Shown here one piece after another: positions 12,182 through 23,805 of a DNA stretch of 64,000 nt. This DNA is from Wolfiporia cocos. Lineage: Eukaryota > Basidiomycota > Agaricomycetes > Polyporales > Phaeolaceae. The position numbers were made by a program, and so were the translations under genes. Location of the stretch: the NCBI GenBank assembly GCA_029448655.1, contig JACCLO010000002.1:1922001-1986000 (forward strand), written 5' to 3'. A model generated the notes under the pieces. It did not search any database. It worked only from the letters and a program-made list of their open reading frames with translations, and was not told where the DNA came from. Within the stretch, counting starts at the first letter, position 1. Every line of letters starts with the position of its first letter.

Positions 12182-12749
12182 TTAGCCAGGCCCAACCTAT
12201 GGTACCGAATTAGAACCAACGTTATATATCATGGAGCTGAGAACACATACCTTGGGGATATCATGGTGCTCGCTAAGAGCTTCCAGCTTCGTGTTGAATT
12301 CATGCACGCGGTCTTTGTGAGTCTTGGTGGCAAGCTTGGCGACCTTCGCTGCAAGCTACGCGAAGTTTAATGACGACTTCCACAGCAGACGAAAGGACAC
12401 ACGTACCCGCTTCCGCTGCACCTCCTCAAACCTCTTCTCAGCCGCTGTCTTCCTATCACTGCTCCCTGCAACTGGAACAGCTGAGCTGCTCCCTGACGCT
12501 GATGGAGATCCACTCCTTCGTCCCTCTTCCTCCAGCAACTTCTCCAGCTCCTTCACCATTTCTGGTTCGGGTGCTCTGTCCTTCTCCTTCTCCTCCTTCT
12601 TGGGCTTGGATTTGGACTTCTTCCTGCGGCTGTTTAGCTATCATTGTAAGTAGAAGCAACATGTGTACTCACTTCTTGACAATGCCTCCATCGGCGACGC
12701 CACCTCTCAACTTGAGGGTGCCGCCGGGGCGGAAGTCATAGTCGGACAT
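12182..12749 (-). CDS. FAM32A-like small nuclear protein
   Basis: The protein starts MSDYDFRPGGTLKLRGGVA at 12749, matching the family's opening GxLKLKG pattern. A lysine-rich stretch (about KKSKSKPKKEEKEKD) follows an intron, then a helix ending RKTAAEKRFEEVQRKR. The conserved C-terminus reads VAKLATKTHKDRVHEFNTKL followed by LSEHHDIPK, then a last micro-exon VGPG and stop at 12182. This matches the FAM32A ending (THKQRVEDFN...HYDIPKV) that I recall. Human FAM32A sits in the catalytic spliceosome near the 3' splice site. A role in splicing here is inferred from the family. The gene is divergent from the TMEM115-like gene. Confidence 0.85.
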
Positions 12750-12951
12750 GGACGTCAGTGAAGAGCATTGAGCGTCACAGGCGTCACAGGCCGCCTTCGG
12801 TTGTCTACGGGTCACGCGGCACCGCGTCCTGCAAGACGCCTGCAACACAAGCTGCCAGGCAGCTGAGCTGCACCAACCACCGTCTGACTGCAAGGTACTA
12901 TCCCCTGTGCTGTGAGCCTCTAAAGTAGCTCGTGGCGCGACGACCTGAGCC

Positions 12952-14304
12952 ATGGCTGTCCTGTCCTTCTCGCCTGCACAGCTGGTCGCCACCATTCCGC
13001 TCGCGACGCGGATTTACACCGCGGCTACCGTCGGGTTCTCACTGCTGTACTATGTCTTGTACTGGACAGGCGGCGATAACTTTGCGGCGCCATATCTTGT
13101 GCTTATTCCTGGCTCAAGTGTCTTCTATCCATGGACGTTCCTTACGTCCGCACTCGTGGAGACAACCATAATAGAGGTATGTGTCTTGTGCTGCCTCTAT
13201 CATGGGTCATGACTGACTGACCTATAGCTCATATTCACTCTCCTAGTCATTCCCGCGTCCTTGCGGTATCTTGAGCGGCTATGGGGCGCAGTCGAGCTGC
13301 TCAAATTCATCGCAGTATCGATTACTGTCTCGAATATCATTGCGTTCGGTTTGAACTGGCTAGAGTATATGGTCTTGAAGAATCCATTATTCCTGTACGT
13401 GCTCGCTTTAGTCGAGGTAGTCATATGACATGATTGAGCGATGGTTCAGCTATGGTCAACAATACCACGGTCAAATGGCATTACAGATTGCAGTTCTGGT
13501 TGCGTTCAGGCAAATCATACCTGAGCACCAAGTACAATTGTTTGGAGTGCTGAAGGCACGGGTGAAGGTACGTGATTATTCCTATGACACGCTATCGCCA
13601 GCGCGAGACTAAATCTTTCATCGTTTTAGACGTTGCCTATGGCCTACGTAACCTTCTCGACGGTGATGTGCATCCTCGGGTTCCAGTGTCCTTTCATCGT
13701 CATTCAATTCGGCTGGCTCGTCTCATACATTTGGCTCCGATTCTACAAGAAGAATGCCGTGGACCTCAGCGGAGGACCGCTATACGGCGACCGCAGCGAA
13801 ACATTTGCATTCGTGACATGGTTCCCACCTTTCATCCAGTAAGTTATGTTCTATGCTGTTCAGAGCCGAGTCAAACAACGCTGTCCGACCACCAGCGGGC
13901 CGATTACCCTCCTCGGAAACACGGCGCATTCACTCGCATCGCGGTTCCATCTCATACCTTCTAGCGGCGACATTGAGGCAGCATACGCCCCATTACCTGG
14001 AGGCGCGCGTGCTGAGGCTGAGCGAAGACGGTGGGGCGGTTGCAACCGTATCCATTGTTTCTGGTCTGACACAATGCACTGTAGGGCCATGGCACTGAAA
14101 GCTTTGGACCAGAGGCTCGCAGGAGGGGTAGCGTCGCCTTCACAGCCCCAGCGATCCGCAAGCAGTTCGTCTGGTGCGTCGCGCCCCGCGGCGACGAGTG
14201 TCAGCAACGGAGAGGCCAACACGTCGAAGAATGCGAGCGAAGTCGAGGTAGCCGAGCCTGAAGAGGTTGCGGCTGTAGAGAAAAGTGACGGTGGCAAGCC
14301 GTGA
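12952..14304 (+). CDS. TMEM115/DUF1751 rhomboid-like Golgi membrane protein
   Basis: The start at 12952 reads MAVLSFSPAQLVATIPLATR. Transmembrane segments follow: AATVGFSLLYYVLYW, LIFTLLVIPASLRYLERLWG, FIAVSITVSNIIAFGLNW, and TLPMAYVTFSTVMCILGF to QFGWLVSYIWLRFY. The motifs YPWTFLTSALVE and RYLERLWG are hallmarks of this family. It adopts a rhomboid fold without catalytic residues and works in Golgi-to-ER retrograde traffic. At least five exons are present. The last joint (ERRR|AMALKALDQRL) uses an intron ending CTGTAG before 14090. The tail after residue ~260 is a low-complexity Ser/Ala/Glu stretch and is probably cytosolic. The downstream COG1 gene acts in the same organelle. Confidence 0.85.
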
Positions 14305-14741
14305 CATCCCTTGTTTTCGGTTTGAGCGGTGCTTATTACGACTTCTCAATATCTCGCTTTCTGATCAGTGTCAAGCCATTATATGGCAGGTGAAGTAGAC
14401 TACAGCTCATTGTAATTGTACGCGCTCGGGTATGTACCGCGTTGTACCACCCAGCTTGCTGTACGCCAGATTGCAGGAGGTTAATTGCCCGCCGTAAGCC
14501 TGGCAGCGCGCGGCGCTACATGTACCATGTACAGCTGCAACGGCCAGGGCCTGCCTAGTTTAGCAAGTGTAGTAGATGCCGATTTGTCAGCATCTCATGG
14601 CAATGATCGCCCATTGCGGTAGCGCGCCAATGCATTGGCACCGCGCGCAGTGTGTCAGTATTCATTTGCCGTCTAACCTCATCGCCTGCTTCACAACGTA
14701 TACATTCGCGAGTCTGGGTATCATAGACTGGGTGATCTAAC
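14305..14741. other. Gap between the two Golgi genes
   Basis: About 440 bp with no open frame of interest. It should contain the terminator of the TMEM115-like gene and the promoter of COG1. Confidence 0.5.
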
Positions 14742-17700
14742 ATGTCACGACGACCTTCAGCTACATCTGTCGCGTCTCCGGCTTCATCATCTGGACCGCA
14801 CTCTCGCATAGTGCCTTCAAGTATTCAATGGATAGGCAATGAACAATCCAGGCTAAATGTAACAAAGTCGTTGTCTATGTTGTCGACTGGAAAACCTACA
14901 AAGGATGTCACCGGCATCCTGGATGGGATTGATCCGGATAGCCTGTTCGCCAAACATACAGTTTCTGAAGTCAAAGTTGTCCAACAACGCTTGAGGTAAT
15001 CTCAGCCTACACGAACCCATTGAAGTAATCTCAACATCCAGATGTATGCGTGTGTAGGTCAAATGCGGAGGCAAAACAGGAAGAGCTCCGACTTATGGTT
15101 GGGTGCGTCATATCCGTACATTACTGTAGTCCCCGACAACGTTCAGCTGGACATGAAAGCGTAGGGAACGCTACCGTGACCTATTGCAAGCCTCGACATC
15201 TATAATATCCATGGCACAAACCTCAAAGCGCGTCGTGGATGCGTTCAATGAGATGCGCAACATCGCAGGGTCTGCGGACCCGTCGTATACGACCAAGCGC
15301 TCTTCAGTAGGAGAAGGTATACATTGCTGACATTGTGATATCATTGCCAATGTTCATGACTTTGTGTATCTAGACAAGCAACTCCAAGCTCTACAGTCGC
15401 TCTCTGCCCACCTCAAATTACTCCTGGACGCACCCGAACATCTGTGGCGCTTCATGGAGAAGAAGATGTATTTCCATGCTGCGTGGCTATTTCTGACCGC
15501 GAGGCTTGTGCACCGGACACTTCTACGGGAAGACGAAGGGGAGAATCAAAGCTGGCACATGTACGGGATTGATGTCTCGGTAAGCGGAAACACGATCATC
15601 TGCTTTTTCGATCCTGAGATGTTAGCAGGAACAAATTCCCCTGGCTCAGCGACAATGGGACGCGATCTCCCAGTTCCGTTCCCAGATAGCTAACAAGGCA
15701 ACCTTGTTTCTGCGAGAAGGCACCACCAGCCCCGGGGTACGGCGCACACTTTGTGCAGCGTTCAACCGATAGCTGACAGACGCTCCAGGAGGTTTGCGCT
15801 GCTCTGCTGACCCTTCATTTACTCGAGTCCCGACCGCTACCCGAGACCCTGACGATATTTCTCGCCCAGCGAACGAAGATGCTGACAACACTGCTGTCTC
15901 GCGCACAGAATGCAGCAGCCAATGGACATGTCGCGGAAGCATCCGGCAGCTCTGATAATGCTATCAAGAAGCCTCGCAGGGCTGTCGTATGGGAGATCAA
16001 GCAGAAGCTGGAGGCTGTCCTAGATTTAATATCTCACACCCTTGGTGCGGTGCGCACGGTGTTCGTGGATGATCGTGACGCTAGTCAGGTATCCATGATG
16101 ACTGAGGCTCTGCAACACATCCAAGGGGCGCAGATTACACCTGCATCGTTGCCGAACGAGTTACAGTTAACCACGGATTCCTTGCTCACCAGCCTCCCAT
16201 CATCCGCTCACTTCGCCTTGCTGCCTTCAAGCATCAGAGGATACAAACCGTATGTTCAGGGCGGTTCCTCGTCATTCTCGGTCACGCAAGCACAGGTCCA
16301 CGAGAAGCTGCAAAGATGGTTCTCGAAATCGGTAACGGCCATTGAGCCGGTGATGAGCTCATGGCTCTCCAAGCTTGAGAGCATCCGAGAAGCATGGGAT
16401 GTCCGCAAGGCGTCGTGTTCATATGTCATGGCGCATGATAGACTGGAGACCGAAGAGAAAGCGCACCTCATGTCTACCTTGGACATTGCGTTCAAGCGAC
16501 AGGTCACGTCCATATGGAAAGCAACCCTGGATCAGATAGAGGCTGCGTTCAGAGACCGCCTGATATCTGTTATTGATACTCTCCAACAAAACCCAAGTGC
16601 GACTGTTTCTGGTAGGCTCAGCCACTGATATTCATGAAACGCAGAGCGCTCATTTCAAACAGATTCCCAGCCCGTCCATTATCTATTCCACGCTCCCGCA
16701 TTGCCATCCTCTTCCCAACCGAGTAACAGCTCGTCGAAGGCAGCCTCTCCGTTCCAGAAATACAAGAGCTCTCTACAGCTACAATTGAAGGGAAGGACAC
16801 CACTACTAGACGATGTCTTGAGTGTCATCGAGCGCCAGTCGAGCCGGTTGCAACAAGAGATTGAATACATACAGTCAAGTGATCAGGATACCAGGTATGA
16901 ATCTTCTAACAGCTGTTCCGTGTGTACGGTGCTAACTATTGTCACAGCAATGCAGCGTCACAATTCCTGGAGGGATATCGTACCGAGGCTCAGGCACTCT
17001 GCTGGAGAATCGTTGATGCTCTGACGCTACATGCAGACAGCTCCCACGATACGGGTAAGGCACCTTGAGTATTTCATTTATCCGTCTCTCATGAGTCATG
17101 CTTCTATCTCAGAGACGACAAAGCAGACATGGATCCTCATCAGCAGGATCACGTATGAGCTTGCCTCTTCCTCGACATTTATCACGACGCTAGGATGCGC
17201 TGATGACGTCGTCGACGGTATGTATGCAAGTAGCATGATAATTCACGGTCTGATGGGCTCGCAGAGTTTAGACGCAAGTTGCGCGTTCTGCACGGGAGCA
17301 CGGCGCTCAAATGGCAAGAGGATGCAGTGCGACGTATTATTCAAACACATTGGCCGGTTCGGACCTCTTACGCCGCAAAATCGCGGAGAACTAGCAGTGA
17401 GCATAAAACATCAATCGCAAGCACTGATCGTTGATCACAAAAGTTCTAGCAACTCCTCGGCCATCTCCAGTGATGCTGCAAGCAGTGCTTTCCCTCTCTT
17501 CGATGATGGCAGAGATGAGAACCTATCAGGAGCATTCTTCGCCGTCTCAATCTTATGACAGCTTGCGCTCCTTTGCCATACAATTGAAGGACAACTTCTC
17601 GCAAAAACCGGCCGCGGATTTGCAAGACTATTGGGACCTCAAGTTTCTCCGCAAGTTCATGGGCCTTTGGCGCCATACTGCATCTGATGAACTTCACACT

Positions 17701-18068
17701 TTGGATGAGTATATCTCCCAGCTTAGGGAACAGGTGAGTTGATTTAAGCGTCGTTGTCTGCAGTTGGTCATTCGTTTTTACTCGGTTCCCTCCAGCTCGT
17801 CAGCGATGATATAACGGAACCACACTTAGACGACGACAGCAAACTAGCGGAACAATTGTTGCGAATGCAGATCCTCTTTGCACCCATCCTACCATCGTCC
17901 GTTAACCCACCCACGTCACCAAAAATCAACGGGAAGATGACGAAACAATCTGCCTTGTTGTGCCATGGTGACCCAATGGTAGATCAACACTTCCAGCCTG
18001 CATTGGATACTGTCAAACCTTCTTCACGATTTGGACTTCTGCTGTTGTCCAGTTCACTATCGCGTTGA
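14742..18068 (+). CDS. COG1: Conserved oligomeric Golgi complex subunit 1
   Basis: COG1 belongs to the lobe A tether that captures recycling vesicles at the Golgi. The protein starts MSRRPSATSVASPASSSGPH at 14742. It then has the family signature DPDSLFAKHTVSEVKVVQQR, followed across introns by AKQEELRLMVGERYRDLLQA and TSIISMAQTSKRVVDAFNEM. The next block, SLSAHLKLLLDAPEHLWRFM then KKMYFHAAWLFLTARLVHRT, is typical of COG1/Vps51 proteins. The middle exon 15879-16610 carries helical-bundle sequence without a recognised motif. The end is ...SSRFGLLLLSSSLSR with stop at 18066-18068. There are about ten exons; those between 16600 and 17750 are only roughly placed. Confidence 0.85.
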
Positions 18069-18286
18069 TTGTATTCACCTCACATATACCCAACAATTAT
18101 ATGTAGTCTCATCTACGCTCTCACGGGCTATTACTACCGCTCAATCAACGCATCATAGACGCCATGAGATGTTAGGGCGACGATCAAGTTGATCATCCGT
18201 GTAGTGGTACTCCGCTGCTCACACCCTGGTAATTATGTCATGAGAGTGTGTCGATCACCAGACCCTACATCAAATTGCCATTCGGA

Positions 18287-18583
18287 ATGAGGCCGTGTTT
18301 TCCACTGCGGCCGATGATACGCGATGCTGACATCCCGCCATCCCCTCCTCCCTTGCTCTTTCATGGGAGTGCACGGCCATCAACTGGTACGTGCAATACG
18401 GCTTCAATACTTCAGACTACATATGAGACTGCTCATGATAACCCCGGCTGAATAGGCTGGACGTCTACATCCTCGGCCCTCCTAGTCGCAAGCGACGAAG
18501 AGATTTCATCTTCGACAAGCGGGGTGGCTGGATCGCCTCACAGCACGTTCGTTTTCGACGCTCTGGAAGCATTTTCATGGTGA
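18287..18583 (+). CDS. Possible small hypothetical protein
   Basis: Two exons (18287-18386 and 18456-18583) join through a GTACGT...AATAG intron to give about 75 residues, MRPCFPLRPMIRDADIPPSP ... EAFSW. No domain is recognised. It could instead be a 5' leader of the following membrane-protein gene, because only about 40 bp separate them. Support is limited to the clean splice sites and open frame. Confidence 0.3.
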
Positions 18584-18625
18584 CGAGTCCTGCGGGCCTA
18601 GAAGGGTGTTACCACAGTTACAAGT

Positions 18626-20232
18626 ATGCTCGACCCATTGGCAATGGCTGGTGAGTCTGCAATGGATCTACAGAGGTCCGCAAGATAGCAGCGAAGTCGA
18701 TTGACATATGGGGCGGCATTGCTTGATCCTGTAGATAATCAGTTCAAAGAGCCCAACCTACGAGATCTGGCCCCACTGTTCTTCGGCTTGCACATAGCTG
18801 GTGGACACGTAGGCCTACCGTTGCTTGTCCTTACATGCTTGTTGAGCAAGAAGGTTAAACGCCACCCAACTATCATTAACTTCTGCCTCACGTGGATCAT
18901 TTACTCCGTCTCCTACTCTCTCCTGTAAGTCTGATCGAAGGCACTCCTGTGAAAGCTGAGGCCCACAACATAACCCGCAGATTATACGGAAGGAATTATA
19001 GAGATTCGCATCCTCCCCAGGTGCTCTGCTTTGTTCAGTCTGCAGTAATCTATGCTACTCCTTCAATGTCAGGTTTGGTAGTGCTCGTTCGTCGACCAAG
19101 GACTGATTCTTCATTAGGGCGGCCGTGGCTGCGTTTGCGGTAGTGTTACAGGTGAGGACAAGCTCCCTTACACTAAGCGCAGAGTCCCTCACAACTAAAT
19201 AAAGGTCTATGGCACATTCTACGCAATTTGGGATTCGGAATCAATCACGAAGCTCCCTCACGCCGCCAAGATGTTCCTGGTATGCAAAACGATCATGCTC
19301 TCTGTGTTTCGGACAACTAAGATTTTCATTTTGCAGATGCTCGCGCCTCCATACATAACCCTAGCTACGATCAGTGCAGGAGCTGGAATTGTCGGTGATC
19401 ATTCGATTACATAGGTTTGATGACATTCATAGGTTCTTGCAGATTGTGTGGCAGCACCCTGACGCCGTCAACGCAAAGAACGGGATATACTGTGCCATCC
19501 ATGTCGAAGCATTGTGCGTACTCCTACGTTGTCATCGATTCCCGCTTGGCAATGTGATAATTGTGAAAAAGTGAACGCTATACCGTCCCTCTTTTCTGCG
19601 GCCTGGTTCTAGTGTTTGTGTCAGTCCTCGAAGGTGGGGGTATCATCTGCTATTGATGCTGGCAACCTGCTTATCCAAAATTGTAGCTGCGGTTCTAGTC
19701 AAGATTTACCGACGTCGGCGCTACATGAAGAGGGTCTTTCCTGATGCAGAAGTAAGAAGGCCATCGCTCGGGCCCTGGTTGCGGGTATGCCTCATCACTG
19801 ACGCGCGGGCTGAGTGTCATAATCCGCACATCTGACCTTCTGACAGCTCGCTGTCTTCGTTGCATACTCTTGGGTGGCGATAGGGTAAGATGAGATCATA
19901 CAGTCGCACCGCAAGGTCCCATGCCTGATGACAATTGTCACAGAGCATGCATATCGTTCTTGACTGCTCCAGAATTTATCAACCCGTTTCCTTACATGGC
20001 ACAAGCAGCTCGTGAGTATGCACCATTAGAGTCATTAACCAAGGTTAATTTGGGCATGGGGTAGTGCCGCTGGCCGCAATGATCGTCTTCGGAACACAGG
20101 AAGTAAGTGCCGAATATCACTACTCACTATTACGTGCCCCGCCATTCACAAGTTGAACCATAGGATGTAGCCCGTGTATGGCTCCCTTGGCCCTGGAAGA
20201 GCAGAGACGACATGCAGATCTTAGAGTCGTGA
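18626..20232 (+). CDS. Multi-pass membrane protein of unknown function
   Basis: A first exon MLDPLAMA (from 18626) can join in frame, through an intron ending CCTGTAG, to DNQFKEPNLRDLAPLFFGLH. Hydrophobic segments follow: HVGLPLLVLTCLLS, INFCLTWIIYSVSYSLLL, AAVAAFAVVLQVYGTFYAI, MLAPPYITLATISAG, LMLATCLSKIVAAVLVKIY, LAVFVAYSWVAIGACISF and ALPLAAMIVFGTQ. This gives roughly seven membrane spans. The C-terminus VWLPWPWKSRDDMQILES is cytosolic-looking. The pattern is one I associate with a large family of fungal seven-span proteins without assigned function, recalling orphan GPCR-like proteins. Introns are dense (about eight), and several exon joins are approximate. Confidence 0.6.
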
Positions 20233-20602
20233 CCACCCTCGATATCCCCGAGAACAAGCAGAACAAGCGGAGCACATAATCTGTCGAATGCTAGCGACTG
20301 CGACATATGCCGGGTGCCGTTAGGAGAGAACGAAGAAGGCGAAGCCGAGACGCAAATCGCTGCGGTAGTGTGAAACAGCGCATAGCGGGACTTGCTGTGG
20401 CATACAAATGCATCGCAAGCAGAAGCGCAGGGCCTTACGAGTAGTCTGTCCGATTCTGGAGCCTATGGTCGAACACAGTCAACGAAGGGTGTCCGATGGA
20501 CCCCCTCTGTCATGATGGTCGTGGCAGAGACACGCAAACAGTGTGATGGTATCATCCAAATATGCATAGGACCAGCCTCTACCAACATGTCGTGCAAGGT
20601 GC

Positions 20603-21017
20603 TTATGCACCGCCGCTATGATGGAAGTCAGATTATGAATCTGAGCTGAGCATATGAATACGCACACAAGGATATTGTTGCTACGAGTAGACGGTTAGCA
20701 TGTAGCTCAGGGACAAGATATCTGCACGCACATAGGAATATGAATGAGTTTAACGAAGTAGCCGATGAACCCCATAACCGCGAATCCAATTGCAACCGCC
20801 TTGCAGATCTGTAGAAACTCTATCCGAGTAAAGTGAGTCAGTGCGAAGTGTTTGAGTGGCGGCAGAGGTACCCTGCTCTGAGGGCTTCGTACAGCGCGTG
20901 AGGAACTGTCCAGGGTCAGGCAAACAGTCACTGGAGTGCTGGAATGGTGCGCACCTGCTTCCCGTCCTTCACAAACTCCTGCGGAATCTCGACGAACTCC
21001 TTGAGCTTTTCAGACAT
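20603..21017 (-). CDS. SSS1: Sec61 gamma subunit of the ER translocon
   Basis: The spliced protein is 70 residues: [20 protein letters not shown] at the start, then [20 protein letters not shown], a single membrane span [20 protein letters not shown], and the ending IPINNILVGGA. This is the canonical Sec61 gamma/SecE layout and length. Five exons are needed: 21017-20955, a short exon [11 protein letters not shown], the membrane exon ending at 20732, a 15-nt exon at 20680-20666 and a 13-nt terminal exon at 20615-20603. The last two introns are 51 and 50 nt with GCTAAC and TCTGAC branch-like sites. Reading past the intron at 20731 would give CVQISCP and an early stop. The protein is a core part of the ER translocon, and its gene is often found near the HD locus. 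Confidence 0.93.
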
Positions 21018-21259
21018 GGTGGAAAATGGAAGGGGCTTTGAGTAGAGGTGGTCGTGGACGGAGCGAACGTACGTGTAGTGTGTTCACGTGATCCAGAACT
21101 CGTCGCGTCTATGGGATTCCCTGGCGTTCGTTCACTTGTAAGCTGCATAACAGCCGTCGCTGCGCTCTTGCCGTATTCTCGAGGTACGTTCTACTTCCAT
21201 GCAGCTGTTTGCAAGCCTACGAACTATCAACGCTCCTTTGCAGTGAGCTGCTCGTATGA

Positions 21260-23638
21260 ATGTTCCCCGGAGGTCATGTAGCAAGACAACTTGGTGCCCC
21301 TGCCATCTTGCGCCGAGTGCATTACACGATTCTTGATGTCCACACCAAACACGCACGACGTTTGCTATCGACTCGACAACCCTCTCAAGTACTCCCAGAA
21401 CAATCACCAGTTCCTGATGCACTGTCTCTTGCCAGCGACTTTCGTAGCTCAATCGCCAAAAGACGTGTGAAAGAAGCCCGTTTATCCTACATGGCACTGA
21501 AGCGGTCTCTAGGCACCAGTCTCTCCTTTGATCTTGGGAAGGATACATATATCGCCGCATTTGATGTCATGGCTCTCTCCAGCAAGGAAAAGGACGCGAA
21601 ACTCATGAAAGTGATGTTTTCCGATATGCTGCTACGGTTTAAACCAAGTAAAGATGAGATCCTTGATCTCTATCAGTCCATCTTTGCCAAACTGTTGCGC
21701 AGCGGATATCGTCATGCCGCTTATATCTGGCTGACAGAAGAACCGGTTCGCGTTGTGCCGACTCGCGAGCAGTGGCATGCGTTCATCAGGGAATGCGCCC
21801 TCAAGAACAGCTTGCTTGAAATACACAATAGTCTAAGCAAGATGACCCAGTCCGGATGCCCTCCCGATGTCACCACATTCGAGGTCCTTTTCACAGCACT
21901 CTTCAGTAATGAGCGATACGACCCGCAATTCTCTACGCTTAGCGGCTTGCTCAAAGCCATGCGAAAGCTGGGCATGGGTCATGAACCTGGTATCCTCCAG
22001 ATCATTAACGATCAGCTGACAAGGCGCGGGCAGTGGCATCTCTTGGGACAAGTGATGCGAGAGTTTCCACACGTTCTAGGCCCTACTCCGAGCTCTGCAG
22101 AGGAGCCGGAAACCAGCGACAAAGCTGGAGGATCCGAGAGCAACGAAGCTGAAGGATCCAAGAGCGACGAAGCTGGAGGATTCGAGAGCGACGCAACCCT
22201 GCAGAAAGAGCGAGACGAAAGGCTGTGCGCGGTAGCGTTGGAGAGGGGGAAGTGGCCGGCGGTCCACTTGTTCGAGCAGTACAAAGCACTGGGATACCAA
22301 CCTACTCAGAGTGTTCTGCGCACGATCCTGGGGAGGACCGCGAAACTACAAGTCCTAGAGTTTTGGGAGAGGACCTTCGGCTTGTCTGCAGATGCCACTG
22401 TATGGACCAGGTTGATATCCAATGCAACGGCGACAAACGACACTCGACACGCGGTTTTCCTGTATGAGACGGCTATCTCCCGCGGTGTTCGTCCGATCAA
22501 TGCCATGTTACACTCCGTCCTGCGCGCTCTCCTCTCGAGAGATCTTCGCCGTCCATCGGAAGCAGCCATTGATCGCGCTTTGGGATTGTATGCGGAATTT
22601 GTTCGCTTTGATACGGGAGGCGATGCGAACGCCTCGTACATGACCAAGAAGGACACAACACCGGATGCGCCAATCTACAACACCCTTTTACGGGCGCTCT
22701 TATCAACCAAGGACGCAGACAAATACATCCCAAAAGCGATGTCCTTGGTAGAGGAGATGAAGGCCTTCAACGTCGCAATGGATAGCATGACAAATACCTC
22801 CCTGGTAGTGCTCCTTCTGCGTTGTTCCATTGATTTCAACGACGCCCTGAGGATCTATAAATCCATCTTCCAGCCCAAACATGGTGGTCAGTTGATCCTC
22901 AATGAAGATGGGTATGCAGCGGTTCTTAACACGCTGTGCAATATATGCGCCGAGCAGGGAAGTACCCCTCCCTCAGGGATTTACTTCCGTGTCGTCAAGG
23001 ATATGCGTGCTGCAGGCCACAATGTGTCGCCCAAAATCTACACAATATACCTGCGACGCCTTGCCGACCGAGCGACTCAGCTAGCCCCCTCTAATAGCGA
23101 GGAGGCCGGTCGGGCACTATTGAACGTCGTCAAATCAATTCAGCAAACCCATCACCATCTGTCCGTGGACGCATCTATCACGCCAGACGTAGCCCTGTGG
23201 AACCAGCTGATGGACGCCTATCAGCGAGCGCAGTGCTTCGACGAGGCATTCCAGGTATGGCAGTCGCTTTACCGTACGGGCAGACACGACAACACCAGCG
23301 TGTCTATCATCTTGGACGCATGCAGTTATGCACGGGCCTATGGGACTGCTATGAAGATTTGGTACAACTTGACGGATGACAATTTCAAACTCAATCGTCA
23401 AAACTGGAACGCATGGTTGGAGTGCCTGTGTAGGCTGGGGCGACTTGACGACGCCCTAAAATCGATGTGTTTGGAGATGGGCAAGGCAGATCCTTCCGTC
23501 CAGCCAGATGTTACCAGTGCACAAACCCTGATATCCTTTGCGTCCGCTGCCAGCCGAGAAGACGAAGTGCGATCTCGTATCAAGGTATACCTACCCAATC
23601 TGTGGAGGAAATTGCCAGCGTCGTTGACATCGAGCTAA
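21260..23638 (+). CDS. PPR-like mitochondrial protein, single exon
   Basis: An intronless gene of 792 residues, unusual among its intron-rich neighbours. The start MFPGGHVARQLGAPAILRRV, with basic residues to about position 40 (KHARRLLSTRQ), looks like a mitochondrial presequence. Repeated 35-residue helical pairs suit pentatricopeptide repeats, for example YIPKAMSLVEEMKAFNVAMD, SGIYFRVVKDMRAAGHNVSP, DEAFQVWQSLYRTGRHDNTS and WNAWLECLCRLGRLDDALKS. A charged tandem stretch at about residues 283-310 (repeated ES.EAGG/SDEAGG) interrupts the repeats. PPR proteins bind organellar RNA, so a role in mitochondrial RNA processing or translation is likely. The specific target is unknown. Confidence 0.8.
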   Translation: MFPGGHVARQLGAPAILRRVHYTILDVHTKHARRLLSTRQPSQVLPEQSPVPDALSLASDFRSSIAKRRVKEARLSYMALKRSLGTSLSFDLGKDTYIAAFDVMALSSKEKDAKLMKVMFSDMLLRFKPSKDEILDLYQSIFAKLLRSGYRHAAYIWLTEEPVRVVPTREQWHAFIRECALKNSLLEIHNSLSKMTQSGCPPDVTTFEVLFTALFSNERYDPQFSTLSGLLKAMRKLGMGHEPGILQIINDQLTRRGQWHLLGQVMREFPHVLGPTPSSAEEPETSDKAGGSESNEAEGSKSDEAGGFESDATLQKERDERLCAVALERGKWPAVHLFEQYKALGYQPTQSVLRTILGRTAKLQVLEFWERTFGLSADATVWTRLISNATATNDTRHAVFLYETAISRGVRPINAMLHSVLRALLSRDLRRPSEAAIDRALGLYAEFVRFDTGGDANASYMTKKDTTPDAPIYNTLLRALLSTKDADKYIPKAMSLVEEMKAFNVAMDSMTNTSLVVLLLRCSIDFNDALRIYKSIFQPKHGGQLILNEDGYAAVLNTLCNICAEQGSTPPSGIYFRVVKDMRAAGHNVSPKIYTIYLRRLADRATQLAPSNSEEAGRALLNVVKSIQQTHHHLSVDASITPDVALWNQLMDAYQRAQCFDEAFQVWQSLYRTGRHDNTSVSIILDACSYARAYGTAMKIWYNLTDDNFKLNRQNWNAWLECLCRLGRLDDALKSMCLEMGKADPSVQPDVTSAQTLISFASAASREDEVRSRIKVYLPNLWRKLPASLTSS

Positions 23639-23805
23639 TAATGTTGCATACATGCTGAGGATCTAATGGAATTATTACTAAAATACACAGTTGCGATAAA
23701 TGCTTGCAGATGACAATGCGTGCGGTTGAACTACACGCCAACATGTGGCCCTCTAGGAAAGTTGAGATCCCAAAATAGTCAATTAGAAATGAATGAACGC
23801 GCCAT

